A stretch of DNA of 6,015 nucleotides from Candidatus Dormiibacterota bacterium (GCA_003135255.1 PLAX01000013.1:1-6015), one strand, 5' to 3'. Positions 1-5,967 are shown, numbered from the stretch's first letter. Notes: generated by a model from the sequence alone, not told the origin. Numbers and translations are program-made.

Positions 1-938
1 AGCCACGGGTAGGTGGACGCGCACGCGGCCACCACGCAGAGAGCCGCGGGCACCAGCAGCCGCCGGTCGGCGCGGTCGCTCAGCCGTCCGCCCTTGCCGG
101 TGAGCAGGAGGATGGGTACGGCGAAGAGGGAGATGGAGAGACCGATGACCAGGCTGTCGTAGCCGCGCGCGCTCAGATACTGCGGCCAGACGACGTCGTA
201 CATGCTGAACATGGTTCCGGCGGCGGCCAGGGCCACGCTCGGGACGAGCAGCGCGGGGCGGAGCCACCACCAGCGCCGTGCCGGAGGGAGGGCCGGCGCC
301 TGCGAGCCGTCCGGCGCCGCGGAGGGCGCCGGTGCGGGTGGCGACGCGGCGATGTCCGCGCCGCGTGTCTCGGGCATGCGGATGACGGCCCCCAGGCCGA
401 GCAGGACGGCGATCCCCGAGGCCGCGAAGATCCCCGAGTACGCCCAGAGGGCGATGGCCCCGCCGATGGCGGGCCCGAGGAGCAGCCCGACCATCTCGCA
501 GCCCTGGAGCTGGGCGTAGCGGTGGCCCCGCTCCCCGGGCGGGGTGAGGTCGGCGAGCGCTGCGCGGAGGGCCGGGACGTAGGCGCCGCCGCTCGCTCCC
601 TGCCCAACCCGCAGCAGGGCCAGCAGCCAGAGCGGTCCCAGGTTGAGGAAGAGCCCGGCGGAGAGGGCGGCGTAGAGCAGCCGGCTGCCGATCAGCACCG
701 GTTTGCGACCGATGCGGTCGACGAGGTGCCCCGCCGGGAGCTGCACCAGCGTGCTGGCCACCAGGGGCCCGGCGACGAAGAGGGCGATGTCGGCGGAGGT
801 GCCGCCATGGGAGCGGACGTAGAGGGGCACGACCGGGAAGAGAGCGGCGATGCCGGTGAACATCACCAGCTGGCCGAGCAGCAGCCGGTGGGCGGGTTCG
901 AGGCGGCGCGTCAAGAGCGCCCGGAGGATTTCGAGCAC
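1..938 (-). CDS. MFS transporter, drug:H+ antiporter-like (partial, 3' end outside window)
   Basis: Major facilitator superfamily inner-membrane transporter, probably a proton-coupled exporter. The frame is open from 938 to the left edge, giving 312 residues. That covers the N-terminal half and about a third of the C-terminal half of a normal 12-helix protein. Visible signatures are motif A between TM2 and TM3 (GHLVDRIGRK, about 70-79), a motif-B-like segment (RVGQG, 110-114), and a motif-C-like antiporter signature in TM5 (LLLGPAIGG, about 152-160). A second motif-A-like loop in the C-half reads GGRLSDRADRR (283-293). The central loop (about 195-222) is rich in Pro and Ala. The proposed GTG start places TM1 at about residue 20, as expected, but there is no clear Shine-Dalgarno site; TTG at 914 is an alternative. 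It lies about 50 nt after the zinc-ribbon gene on the same strand. The substrate cannot be read from the sequence. Confidence 0.9.
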   Translation of the reverse strand, partial: MLEILRALLTRRLEPAHRLLLGQLVMFTGIAALFPVVPLYVRSHGGTSADIALFVAGPLVASTLVQLPAGHLVDRIGRKPVLIGSRLLYAALSAGLFLNLGPLWLLALLRVGQGASGGAYVPALRAALADLTPPGERGHRYAQLQGCEMVGLLLGPAIGGAIALWAYSGIFAASGIAVLLGLGAVIRMPETRGADIAASPPAPAPSAAPDGSQAPALPPARRWWWLRPALLVPSVALAAAGTMFSMYDVVWPQYLSARGYDSLVIGLSISLFAVPILLLTGKGGRLSDRADRRLLVPAALCVVAACASTYPW

Positions 939-988
939 GGCCGGCCCATGATGGCATCGGCGCGTGGGTTGCCCTCCGGAACCCGGCG

Positions 989-1357
989 CTACGCGTCCTC
1001 CCCGGCGTCAAACGCGGTGCCGTGGAGGTGTGGCATCCCCTCCTCGAGAGCAAAGCGCGTCTCGCACATCGGGCACTCCACGAAGGGCGCCAGCTCGTCG
1101 TCGAGGGGCGGCAGCATCTGGATGCCGCACTGGGGGCAGACCAGCACCTGGGGCTCGACGTCCTGATCCCGCTGCATCAGATCGGCCGCCTGGATCAGAT
1201 CGACGGCCACCGACTGGCACTCCGCGCAGACGAAGGTGGCGAGGCTGTCGTCGTGCTCCAGGTAGCGCGCCTGGGAGTCCACGTAGACCGGGGTGTTGAG
1301 TGCCTCGAAACGGCCCCCGGTGCAGCCGCTCGGACAGCGGAGATCGCGGCGGCGCAT
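989..1357 (-). CDS. Small protein with multiple zinc-binding CxxC pairs, function unknown
   Basis: A 122-residue acidic, soluble protein with no signal peptide or membrane segment. Eight cysteines form four pairs: C8/C12 (CPSGC), C44/C47 (CAEC), C74/C77 (CPQC) and C95/C98 (CPMC). This is enough for two four-cysteine zinc sites. The likeliest pairing is first with second and third with fourth, giving two zinc ribbons joined by a helical linker at about 50-70. I recognise no specific family; the first half loosely resembles CpXC-type zinc-ribbon proteins. The ATG lies one base after the TetR stop (TGA-G-ATG) and has no good ribosome-binding site, so translation is probably coupled to the repressor. 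The MFS gene follows. A partner or metal-responsive role in the TetR/MFS unit is only a guess. The regular cysteine spacing argues that this frame is real. Confidence 0.75.
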   Translation of the reverse strand: MRRRDLRCPSGCTGGRFEALNTPVYVDSQARYLEHDDSLATFVCAECQSVAVDLIQAADLMQRDQDVEPQVLVCPQCGIQMLPPLDDELAPFVECPMCETRFALEEGMPHLHGTAFDAGEDA

Positions 1358-1358
1358 C

Positions 1359-2051
1359 TCAGCGCGGCCGGAGCAGCTGGGCCAGTCGGGCGACGGGCGG
1401 GTCCTGGCCGGCGGTGACGTAGGCGGTGACCACGACCGACAGCACCATCACCTTGAGCGCCTGCACCCAGGAGGTGGTGTCGCGGCCCCCGACCAGGGCG
1501 GCGACCGCAGCCCCCTCGATGGCCGCACCGATGGCGCCGGCGAGGTCCCGCGGGGCCACCAGGGAGTAGGCGGGCAGACGCCCCAGGGCTCCTCGCACCT
1601 CGGCCTCGATTCCCGAGGCGAACCGGGTCCGCAGCTCCTGGCACCGAGCCTGGAGCGCCGGATGGGAGAGGCTCAGCATGGAGACGTCGAGCAGTGCCCG
1701 CCACAGCTCGGGGTGGCGCGCGCACCGGTCGGCGGCTGCGTCCAGCGCCGCCACCAGCCGCTCCAGGGGGTCGTCGATGCCCTGGAGCGCCGTCGCCCAG
1801 GCCTCGCTCAGCTGCCGGTCGAGCTCCCCGGCCACGGCAAGCAGCAGGTCGTCCTTGGACTCGAAGTAGTAGTGGAGGAGACCGGGGGCGACCCCCGCCT
1901 CGCGGGCGATCTCCTTCATCGAGGTGTCCGCGCTGCCCTTGCGGCCCAGCACGGTGGCTGCCGCCCGGACGATCTCGGTGCGTCGCCGCCGGCTGATCGC
2001 CGCGCGACCGCCCACGCTACCCGCCGCCGGGTCCGTCACCGCAAGGGTCAT
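1359..2051 (-). CDS. TetR/AcrR-family transcriptional repressor
   Basis: A 230-residue one-component regulator of typical family length. The N-terminal DNA-binding domain occupies about residues 22-70, with the helix-turn-helix around TSMKEIAREAGVAPG and the family signature LLHYYFESKDDLL at 58-70. The rest is an all-helical ligand-binding and dimerisation domain with an Ala/Leu-rich C-terminus. I chose the ATG at 2051 because GGAGG sits 7 nt upstream. The in-frame ATG at 2096 would overlap a likely -10 box and add a tail unlike the family. The gene heads a minus-strand unit with the zinc-ribbon and MFS genes. By analogy with TetR/efflux pairs, it probably represses its own operon and responds to a small molecule exported by the MFS protein. 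The ligand is unknown. Confidence 0.93.
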   Translation of the reverse strand: MTLAVTDPAAGSVGGRAAISRRRRTEIVRAAATVLGRKGSADTSMKEIAREAGVAPGLLHYYFESKDDLLLAVAGELDRQLSEAWATALQGIDDPLERLVAALDAAADRCARHPELWRALLDVSMLSLSHPALQARCQELRTRFASGIEAEVRGALGRLPAYSLVAPRDLAGAIGAAIEGAAVAALVGGRDTTSWVQALKVMVLSVVVTAYVTAGQDPPVARLAQLLRPR

Positions 2052-2058
2052 CGGGGAT

Positions 2059-2063
2059 CCTCC
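2059..2063 (-). promoter_or_regulatory. Ribosome-binding site of the TetR gene
   Basis: GGAGG on the minus strand lies 7 nt before the ATG at 2051. It is the clearest Shine-Dalgarno site in the window and decides the start codon in favour of 2051 over 2096. Confidence 0.75.
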
Positions 2064-2094
2064 GTCCTTGCCATTGATTGGGCGCCCGACCAGC

Positions 2095-2100
2095 ATCCTA
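2095..2100 (-). promoter_or_regulatory. Candidate -10 box (TAGGAT) of the TetR unit
   Basis: TAGGAT on the minus strand matches the TANNNT -10 pattern and is identical to the boxes before both DegV genes. It lies 43 nt upstream of the TetR start, so transcription would begin near 2088 with a leader of about 37 nt carrying the Shine-Dalgarno site. I see no convincing -35 hexamer. The 8-bp palindrome GGGCGCCC (2080-2087) falls at the predicted transcription start, a plausible position for a repressor site, though it is short. Confidence 0.4.
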
Positions 2101-2133
2101 GCACCGGGAACTCGGGTCCGGCGCGGGAGCGTC

Positions 2134-2151
2134 GCGCGGCCTCCGCCGCGC
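2134..2151 (-). terminator. GC-rich hairpin after the first-listed DegV gene
   Basis: A perfect 7-bp stem (GCGCGGC/GCCGCGC) with a 4-nt loop lies 18 nt past the DegV stop at 2169. There is no T-run after it on the minus strand, so it is a weak candidate terminator or an mRNA-end-stabilising structure. In DNA this GC-rich, such hairpins also arise by chance. Confidence 0.3.
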
Positions 2152-2168
2152 CTGCGGCCGGGGTCCGC

Positions 2169-3026
2169 TCAGCCTTCGAGGACGGACTTCGGGTGGAAGG
2201 CGAGACCGAACCCACCCGGTCCGGCATGGCAGCCGAGCACCGCGCCCACCTCCACGATGGTGGGCAGCTCACCGGTGACGGCAGCGACCTGAGCGGCGAC
2301 GGCATCGGCGTGCTGGGGGCTGGCAGCGTGGCAGATGGCGGCCTTCGTGGGGCCCCAATCGGGGACCACGGATGCCAGCTCCTGCACCAGGCGCTTCAGC
2401 GCCCGCGGGTAGGTGCGCACCCGTTCGATCACGTCGATCTTGCCGTCGTGGATGCCGAGGATCGGCTTGATGTCGAGGACGGTGCCGAGGACGGCCTGGG
2501 CGCCGCCCATTCGCCCACCGCGATGGAGGTATTCCAGGGTCTCCAGGGTGAAGACCAGCTTCTGCGTGGCCACCAGCCGGCCCAGGGCGGCGACGATGTC
2601 GTCCGCCTCGCCGCCCCGATCGCGGACCGCGACGGCCGCCTCCACCGCGTTGGTGTGGCCGGCCCCGACCGTCCGGGTGTCGACCACCCGGATGTCGAGA
2701 TCGGGAAGCGAGCTGCGCGCCTGGAGTGCCGAGCCGATCGTCCCGCTCAGGTCGCCCGAGATGGTGGTGCAGATGATGGTGCCGCCATCAGCTCCCAGCC
2801 GGGAGAAGACCGCGGCGAAGTCGCCGGGAGGCGGTTGGGACGTTCGGGGGTGAGGCCCGCCGGCGCGCATGCGCCGGTAGAACTCGGCGGTGGACATCTC
2901 GACCTGGTCGAGGAACTCCTCCTCCCCGAAGAAGACCCGCAGCGGCACCACCGTGATCTCGTGGGCAGCGGCGTAGGCGGCATCGAGGTCGGAGGTGCTG
3001 TCGCACACGAGGTGGATCGGGCTCAC
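2169..3026 (-). CDS. DegV/FakB family fatty-acid-binding protein (copy 1)
   Basis: A 285-residue soluble protein, full length for the DegV family. These proteins hold one fatty acid; the FakB members present it to the kinase FakA to make acyl-phosphate for phospholipid synthesis. Family motifs in order are VCDSTSDL (7-14), the EEEFLDQVEMST region (35-46), RTSQPPPG (61-68), DLSGT (92-96), LEYLHRGGR (164-172), KPIL (187-190) and CHAGPG (266-271). The Thr of TSQP, the Ser of SGT and the His before GPG sit where the family contacts the fatty-acid carboxylate. The GTG start is 10 nt after a TAGGAT box and has no Shine-Dalgarno site. It is a tandem paralogue of the gene at 3105-3962. No FakA-like kinase is in the window, so the FakB role is inferred from family only. 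Confidence 0.93.
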   Translation of the reverse strand: MSPIHLVCDSTSDLDAAYAAAHEITVVPLRVFFGEEEFLDQVEMSTAEFYRRMRAGGPHPRTSQPPPGDFAAVFSRLGADGGTIICTTISGDLSGTIGSALQARSSLPDLDIRVVDTRTVGAGHTNAVEAAVAVRDRGGEADDIVAALGRLVATQKLVFTLETLEYLHRGGRMGGAQAVLGTVLDIKPILGIHDGKIDVIERVRTYPRALKRLVQELASVVPDWGPTKAAICHAASPQHADAVAAQVAAVTGELPTIVEVGAVLGCHAGPGGFGLAFHPKSVLEG

Positions 3027-3036
3027 TGAGGCTCCG

Positions 3037-3042
3037 ATCCTA
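3037..3042 (-). promoter_or_regulatory. Candidate -10 box (TAGGAT) of DegV copy 1, leaderless type
   Basis: TAGGAT ends exactly 10 nt before the GTG at 3026. Transcription would start at or within a few bases of the start codon, giving a leaderless mRNA, in keeping with the missing Shine-Dalgarno site. The bases just upstream (GGACGG plus one base) are shared with the promoter of copy 2. There is no recognisable -35 hexamer. Confidence 0.5.
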
Positions 3043-3104
3043 GCCGTCCGGCACCCCGTGCATATGGAGAGCGCGGCGATCCCACCAGCCGGTTCACGTG
3101 CCGA

Positions 3105-3962
3105 TCACGTCTGCACCGCCGAGGCCGGATGGTAGAAGAGGCCGAAGGCGCCCGGCCCCACGTGGCAACCGAGCACGGCGCCGACCTCGACGATCTGGGG
3201 GGGCTCCCCGGTGACGGCCGCCACCTTGACGGCAAGCGCCTCGGCGCCCTCGCGATTGTCGGCGTGGGCCAATGTCGCCACGGTTCGACCCCAGACCCGG
3301 ACGGCCGATGCCAGCTCCTGGACGACGCGATCCAGGGCCCGGCGATAGGTGCGCACCTGGTCGAGAACCTGCACCTTGCCGTCGTTGAAGGCGAGGATCG
3401 GCTTGATGCTGAGGACGGTGCCGAGCGCCGCCCGAGCGGCGCCGATGCGCCCGCCGCGCCGCAGGTACTCGAGGTTCTCGACGGTGAAGACGAGGCGCTG
3501 CGCCGCCCTCAGCCGGTCGATGGCGGCCACGATGGCGTCAGCGCTGCCGCCCCGGTCGCGGATGGCAGCGGCCATGGCCAGCGCGGCACCGTGGGCCGGC
3601 CCGCAGGACTTCGTCTCGACGACCCGGATGTCGAGGTCGGGCAGGGACTGGCGCGCTTGCATCGCCGAGCCGGCGGTACCGCTCAGATCGGAGGTGATGG
3701 TGGTGCAGACCACCGCGCCCCCGTCACTCCCCAGCCGCTCGAAGACCTCCGCGAACACGCCCGGCGATGGCTGGGAGGTCCGTGGGTGGGGCCCGCCGGC
3801 GCGCATCCGGCGGTAGAAGTCGCTGGTCGACAGCTCCACCTGGTCGAGGAACTGCTCCTCCCCGAAGACGATGCTGAGCGGGATCATCTCCACGTCGTGG
3901 GCCGGGTAGAAGGCGGGGCCGAGGTCGGCGGTGCTGTCACACACCAGGTGCACGCGTTTCAC
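3105..3962 (-). CDS. DegV/FakB family fatty-acid-binding protein (copy 2)
   Basis: A second full-length DegV protein of 285 residues, aligning without gaps to its neighbour (about 183 of 285 identical by hand count). The motifs are VCDSTADL (7-14), RTSQPSPG (61-68), DLSGT (92-96), LEYLRRGGR (164-172), KPIL (187-190) and CHVGPG (266-271). Copy 2 keeps the usual TSQPSP where copy 1 has TSQPPP. The least conserved parts are about 15-30, 121-130 and 231-245, which may affect acyl-chain or partner choice. The start is the GTG at 3962, set by alignment with copy 1 and by a TAGGAT box 10 nt upstream; the open frame runs further upstream but only antisense to coaX. It is divergent from coaX with 79 nt between starts. 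It probably binds a fatty acid for phospholipid synthesis. Confidence 0.93.
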   Translation of the reverse strand: MKRVHLVCDSTADLGPAFYPAHDVEMIPLSIVFGEEQFLDQVELSTSDFYRRMRAGGPHPRTSQPSPGVFAEVFERLGSDGGAVVCTTITSDLSGTAGSAMQARQSLPDLDIRVVETKSCGPAHGAALAMAAAIRDRGGSADAIVAAIDRLRAAQRLVFTVENLEYLRRGGRIGAARAALGTVLSIKPILAFNDGKVQVLDQVRTYRRALDRVVQELASAVRVWGRTVATLAHADNREGAEALAVKVAAVTGEPPQIVEVGAVLGCHVGPGAFGLFYHPASAVQT

Positions 3963-3972
3963 TGCGGCAGTG
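3960..3972. repeat. 13-bp inverted repeat over the DegV copy 2 start
   Basis: A perfect palindrome with 6-bp arms (CACTGC/GCAGTG) and a single central base lies between the -10 box and the GTG and includes the start codon. It could be an operator or could fold at the 5' end of the leaderless mRNA. It is absent from the same position in copy 1. Confidence 0.4.
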
Positions 3973-3978
3973 ATCCTA
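3973..3978 (-). promoter_or_regulatory. Candidate -10 box (TAGGAT) of DegV copy 2, leaderless type
   Basis: TAGGAT lies 10 nt before the GTG at 3962, the same spacing as in copy 1, and is preceded by the same GGACGG block. The start has no Shine-Dalgarno site. Together these point to a leaderless transcript. No clear -35 element is visible. Confidence 0.5.
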
Positions 3979-4014
3979 CCCGTCCGCCCCCTGGTCGCCG
4001 TGGTCACGCGCCCC

Positions 4015-4029
4015 TGACGCTGCGCGTCA
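4015..4029. repeat. 15-bp inverted repeat in the divergent DegV/coaX intergenic region
   Basis: TGACGC and GCGTCA form perfect 6-bp arms around a 3-nt centre. The repeat overlaps the candidate coaX -10 region and ends 12 nt before its ATG. It is a possible protein-binding site that could affect both divergent genes, but no family can be assigned. Confidence 0.4.
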
Positions 4030-4033
4030 CAAT
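4028..4033 (+). promoter_or_regulatory. Candidate -10 box (CACAAT) of coaX
   Basis: CACAAT, matching TATAAT at four of six positions, lies 8 nt before the coaX ATG. There is no Shine-Dalgarno site between them, which suggests a leaderless transcript as for the neighbouring genes. The match is weaker than TAGGAT, and no -35 element is obvious. Confidence 0.3.
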
Positions 4034-4041
4034 CGGCTTCG

Positions 4042-4809
4042 ATGCTGCTCGCCATCGACGTCGGCAACACCGACACCGTCGTCGGTGTCTTCGACGGGAG
4101 CCGGCTGGTCACCGATTTCCGGTTGCACACCGAGCCCCGGGCGACCGGAGCAGAGCTGGGGCTGGTGGTCGTCTCCCTGCTGCGCTCGGCCGGGCTGGAG
4201 CCGGAGGCGATTTCGGCGGTCGTGGTCAGCAATGTGGTCCCCGACCTCTCCCGGAGCATCGACGAGCTCTCCCGCCAGCGCTTTGGGCATCCCCCTCTCA
4301 TCGTCGGACCGGGTGTCCGGACCGGCATCCGCATTCACTACGACGACCCGTCGCTGGTCGGAGCCGATCGGATCGCCAATGCCATCGCCGCCCAGCACCT
4401 CTACGGCGGTCCGGCCATCATCTGCGACTTCGGGACCGCCACCACCGTCGACGCCATCGACGCCGCCGGCGACTACCTGGGCGGCGCCATGGCCCCCGGT
4501 CTCATGGTCAGCCATGACGCCCTGGTGGAGCGGGCGGCCCGGCTCTCGCGCGTCGAGCTGGCAGCACCCGAGACCGTCCTCGGGCGCAACACCCGAGCCT
4601 CCATGCAGGCCGGCCTCGTCCTCGGCTACGCCAGCCTGGTGGAGGGCTTGGTCGTCCGGATGCGTCGCGAGATGGACGGTGACCCCAAGCTGATCCTCAC
4701 CGGCGGCCTCGCCCCGCTGATGGCCGGCCTCATCCCCGGGGTCCACGCCGTCGACGAGCGCCTGACCCTTGTCGGGCTCCGTCTCATCTATGAGTTGAAC
4801 GCCGCCTGA
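4042..4809 (+). CDS. coaX: Type III pantothenate kinase
   Basis: CoaX phosphorylates pantothenate with ATP, the first committed step of coenzyme A synthesis, in the cytoplasm. The protein has 255 residues, typical for CoaX, with the ASKHA fold signatures. These are the N-terminal phosphate-binding loop DVGNT (6-10), the GADR motif (107-110) followed by IANAIAA, and the second phosphate loop DFGTATT (129-135). GGAMAPGL (147-154) and a late glycine motif TGGLA (220-224) follow. The catalytic Asp is expected to be D129. The ATG at 4042 begins directly with the conserved LLAIDVGNT segment, so the start is secure. The gene is divergent from the DegV genes and is followed by dusB on the same strand after 76 nt. 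Nothing is missing or disrupted. Confidence 0.96.
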   Translation: MLLAIDVGNTDTVVGVFDGSRLVTDFRLHTEPRATGAELGLVVVSLLRSAGLEPEAISAVVVSNVVPDLSRSIDELSRQRFGHPPLIVGPGVRTGIRIHYDDPSLVGADRIANAIAAQHLYGGPAIICDFGTATTVDAIDAAGDYLGGAMAPGLMVSHDALVERAARLSRVELAAPETVLGRNTRASMQAGLVLGYASLVEGLVVRMRREMDGDPKLILTGGLAPLMAGLIPGVHAVDERLTLVGLRLIYELNAA

Positions 4810-4843
4810 GACGCGCCGAGCCCGGAGTCCGCGGGGCGCATCT

Positions 4844-4863
4844 GGGGCGGGGTAAGGCGCCCC
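4844..4863 (+). terminator. Hairpin after coaX, possible intrinsic terminator
   Basis: A perfect 6-bp GC stem (GGGGCG/CGCCCC) with an 8-nt loop lies 34 nt after the coaX stop and is followed by GACTTTG, a short T-run. It would end coaX transcription just before the predicted dusB promoter. The short T-tract makes it a modest candidate. Confidence 0.4.
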
Positions 4864-4872
4864 GACTTTGCC

Positions 4873-4878
4873 TACCAT
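4873..4878 (+). promoter_or_regulatory. Candidate -10 box (TACCAT) of dusB, leaderless type
   Basis: TACCAT fits TANNNT and ends 7 nt before the ATG at 4886. No Shine-Dalgarno site precedes that ATG. The ATG at 4877 overlaps this box, so 4886 is preferred as the start if the box is real. Confidence 0.4.
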
Positions 4879-4885
4879 GGCCCGC

Positions 4886-5956
4886 ATGACCATCGCCGGC
4901 CCCGCGCCGAGCGCACTCGCCTCCCCGCTCATCGCCCCCGCTCCGCTCCGGATCGGGCGGCTGCAGGTGGACTCCCCGGTGCTGATCGCCCCCATGGTCG
5001 GGATCACCGACGGCCCCTTCCGGCGGCTCGCCCGGGAATTCGGGGCCGGCCTGGTGTCCGCCGAGATGACCGCCGCCGAGCCCGTGGTGCGCCGCATCCC
5101 CCGGACCCTGGAGCTGCTCACCTTCGATCCCGGGGTGCACCCGGTCGCCGCCCAGCTGGTCGGCTGTGACCCGGCGATGATGGCCGAGGCCGCCGTGATC
5201 TGCGTCGAGCGGGGGGCGTCCGTGGTCGATGTCAACCTCGGCTGCCCGGTGCCGCGGGTCACCACGCGGGGCTCGGGCGCGGGCCTGGCGAGGGATGTGG
5301 CCGCCGCGGCGCGGGTGATCCGGGCCATGGTGGAGGCGGTCGACGTTCCCGTCACCGCCAAGATGCGGCTCGGCTGGGATCACTCCTCGATCAACGCCCC
5401 GGAGCTGGCGCGGGCCCTGGAGAGCTCCGGGTGCGCGATGGTCACGGTCCACGGACGCACTCGGGCGCAGCGCTACACAGGGCACGCGGACTGGGCGGAG
5501 ATCGCCCGGGTCAAGCAGGCGGTCCGCATCCCCGTCGTGGGGAGCGGCGACGTGACCGACGTCCGCGAGATCCGGCGCCGGCTGCTGTTGGCCGAGGTGG
5601 ACGGCGTGGTCGTCGCCCGGGGCGCCCTGGGCAACCTCTGGTTCATTCGCCAGGCCGTCCACCACGTCGCGACCGGCGAGCTGCTCCCCGACCTCGGCTT
5701 CGCCGACCGGATCGAGCTGACCCGGAGGCACCTGGAGCTGCTCATCGAGCATTACGGGGAGGCCCGAGCCCTGGTGGTCGGCCGCAAGTACGTGGCCTGG
5801 ACCATCAAGGGGTGCAACGGCGCGGCCAAGCTCCGGGCGATGGTGCAGACGCTGGTCACGCGGGCCGACCTCGATGCCATCCTGGGCCAGGCGCTCGCCG
5901 CCGGTCTCGGGCCGGGCGGCTGGTTCCAGCCGATCTTCACGAGCGGCGAGGGCTGA
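4886..5956 (+). CDS. dusB: tRNA-dihydrouridine synthase, DusB-like
   Basis: An FMN-dependent enzyme that reduces specific uridines in the tRNA D-loop to dihydrouridine, using NADPH. From the ATG at 4886 it has 356 residues. The N-terminal TIM barrel opens with the FMN-site segment APMVGITDGPFRRL (35-48). The catalytic Cys is C120 in NLGCP (117-121), with PRV following as in DusB. TAKMRLGWD (157-165), VHGRTRAQRYTGHADW (188-203), GSGDV (219-223) and ARGALGNLWF (244-253) complete the flavin and substrate site. The C-terminal helical tRNA-binding domain begins near 275 and includes GRKYVAWTIKG (299-309). ATG at 4877 and TTG at 4868 are in frame alternatives; the residues before about 20 are low-complexity and not conserved. 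coaX and dusB are also neighbours in other bacteria. A general Dus assignment is certain, the B subtype likely. Confidence 0.95.
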   Translation: MTIAGPAPSALASPLIAPAPLRIGRLQVDSPVLIAPMVGITDGPFRRLAREFGAGLVSAEMTAAEPVVRRIPRTLELLTFDPGVHPVAAQLVGCDPAMMAEAAVICVERGASVVDVNLGCPVPRVTTRGSGAGLARDVAAAARVIRAMVEAVDVPVTAKMRLGWDHSSINAPELARALESSGCAMVTVHGRTRAQRYTGHADWAEIARVKQAVRIPVVGSGDVTDVREIRRRLLLAEVDGVVVARGALGNLWFIRQAVHHVATGELLPDLGFADRIELTRRHLELLIEHYGEARALVVGRKYVAWTIKGCNGAAKLRAMVQTLVTRADLDAILGQALAAGLGPGGWFQPIFTSGEG

Positions 5957-5967
5957 GCCGAGGGCCA

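Noticed and set aside
939..946. GGCCGGCC palindrome just before the MFS start
   Set aside because: It is a short all-GC palindrome, common by chance at this base composition.
202..1166. Plus-strand frames over the MFS and zinc-ribbon genes
   Set aside because: They are antisense to a protein with MFS motifs A, B and C and have no recognisable content.
2052..2096. Upstream ATG at 2096 for the TetR gene
   Set aside because: It overlaps the likely -10 box, has no ribosome-binding site, and the ATG at 2051 has GGAGG at 7 nt.
1293..3029. A 578-codon plus-strand open frame
   Set aside because: It runs antisense to the zinc-ribbon, TetR and DegV genes, all of which have strong family motifs. Its product is low-complexity Gly/Arg/Asp/His-rich sequence, typical of shadow frames in high-GC DNA.
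3061..3066. CATATG palindrome between the DegV genes
   Set aside because: It is a 6-bp palindrome expected by chance, without flanking symmetry.
3963..4334. N-terminal extension of DegV copy 2 to 409 residues
   Set aside because: The extra 124 codons lie antisense to coaX and in its promoter region and are absent from copy 1, which aligns from the GTG at 3962.
3129..4517. A 462-codon plus-strand open frame over DegV copy 2 and coaX
   Set aside because: It is antisense to the DegV gene and out of frame with coaX, and its tail is Arg/His repeats with no family resemblance.
4027..5361. A 444-codon minus-strand open frame antisense to coaX and dusB, and a similar 394-codon frame at 4784-5968
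   Set aside because: Both are shadows of well-supported genes and show only low-complexity composition.
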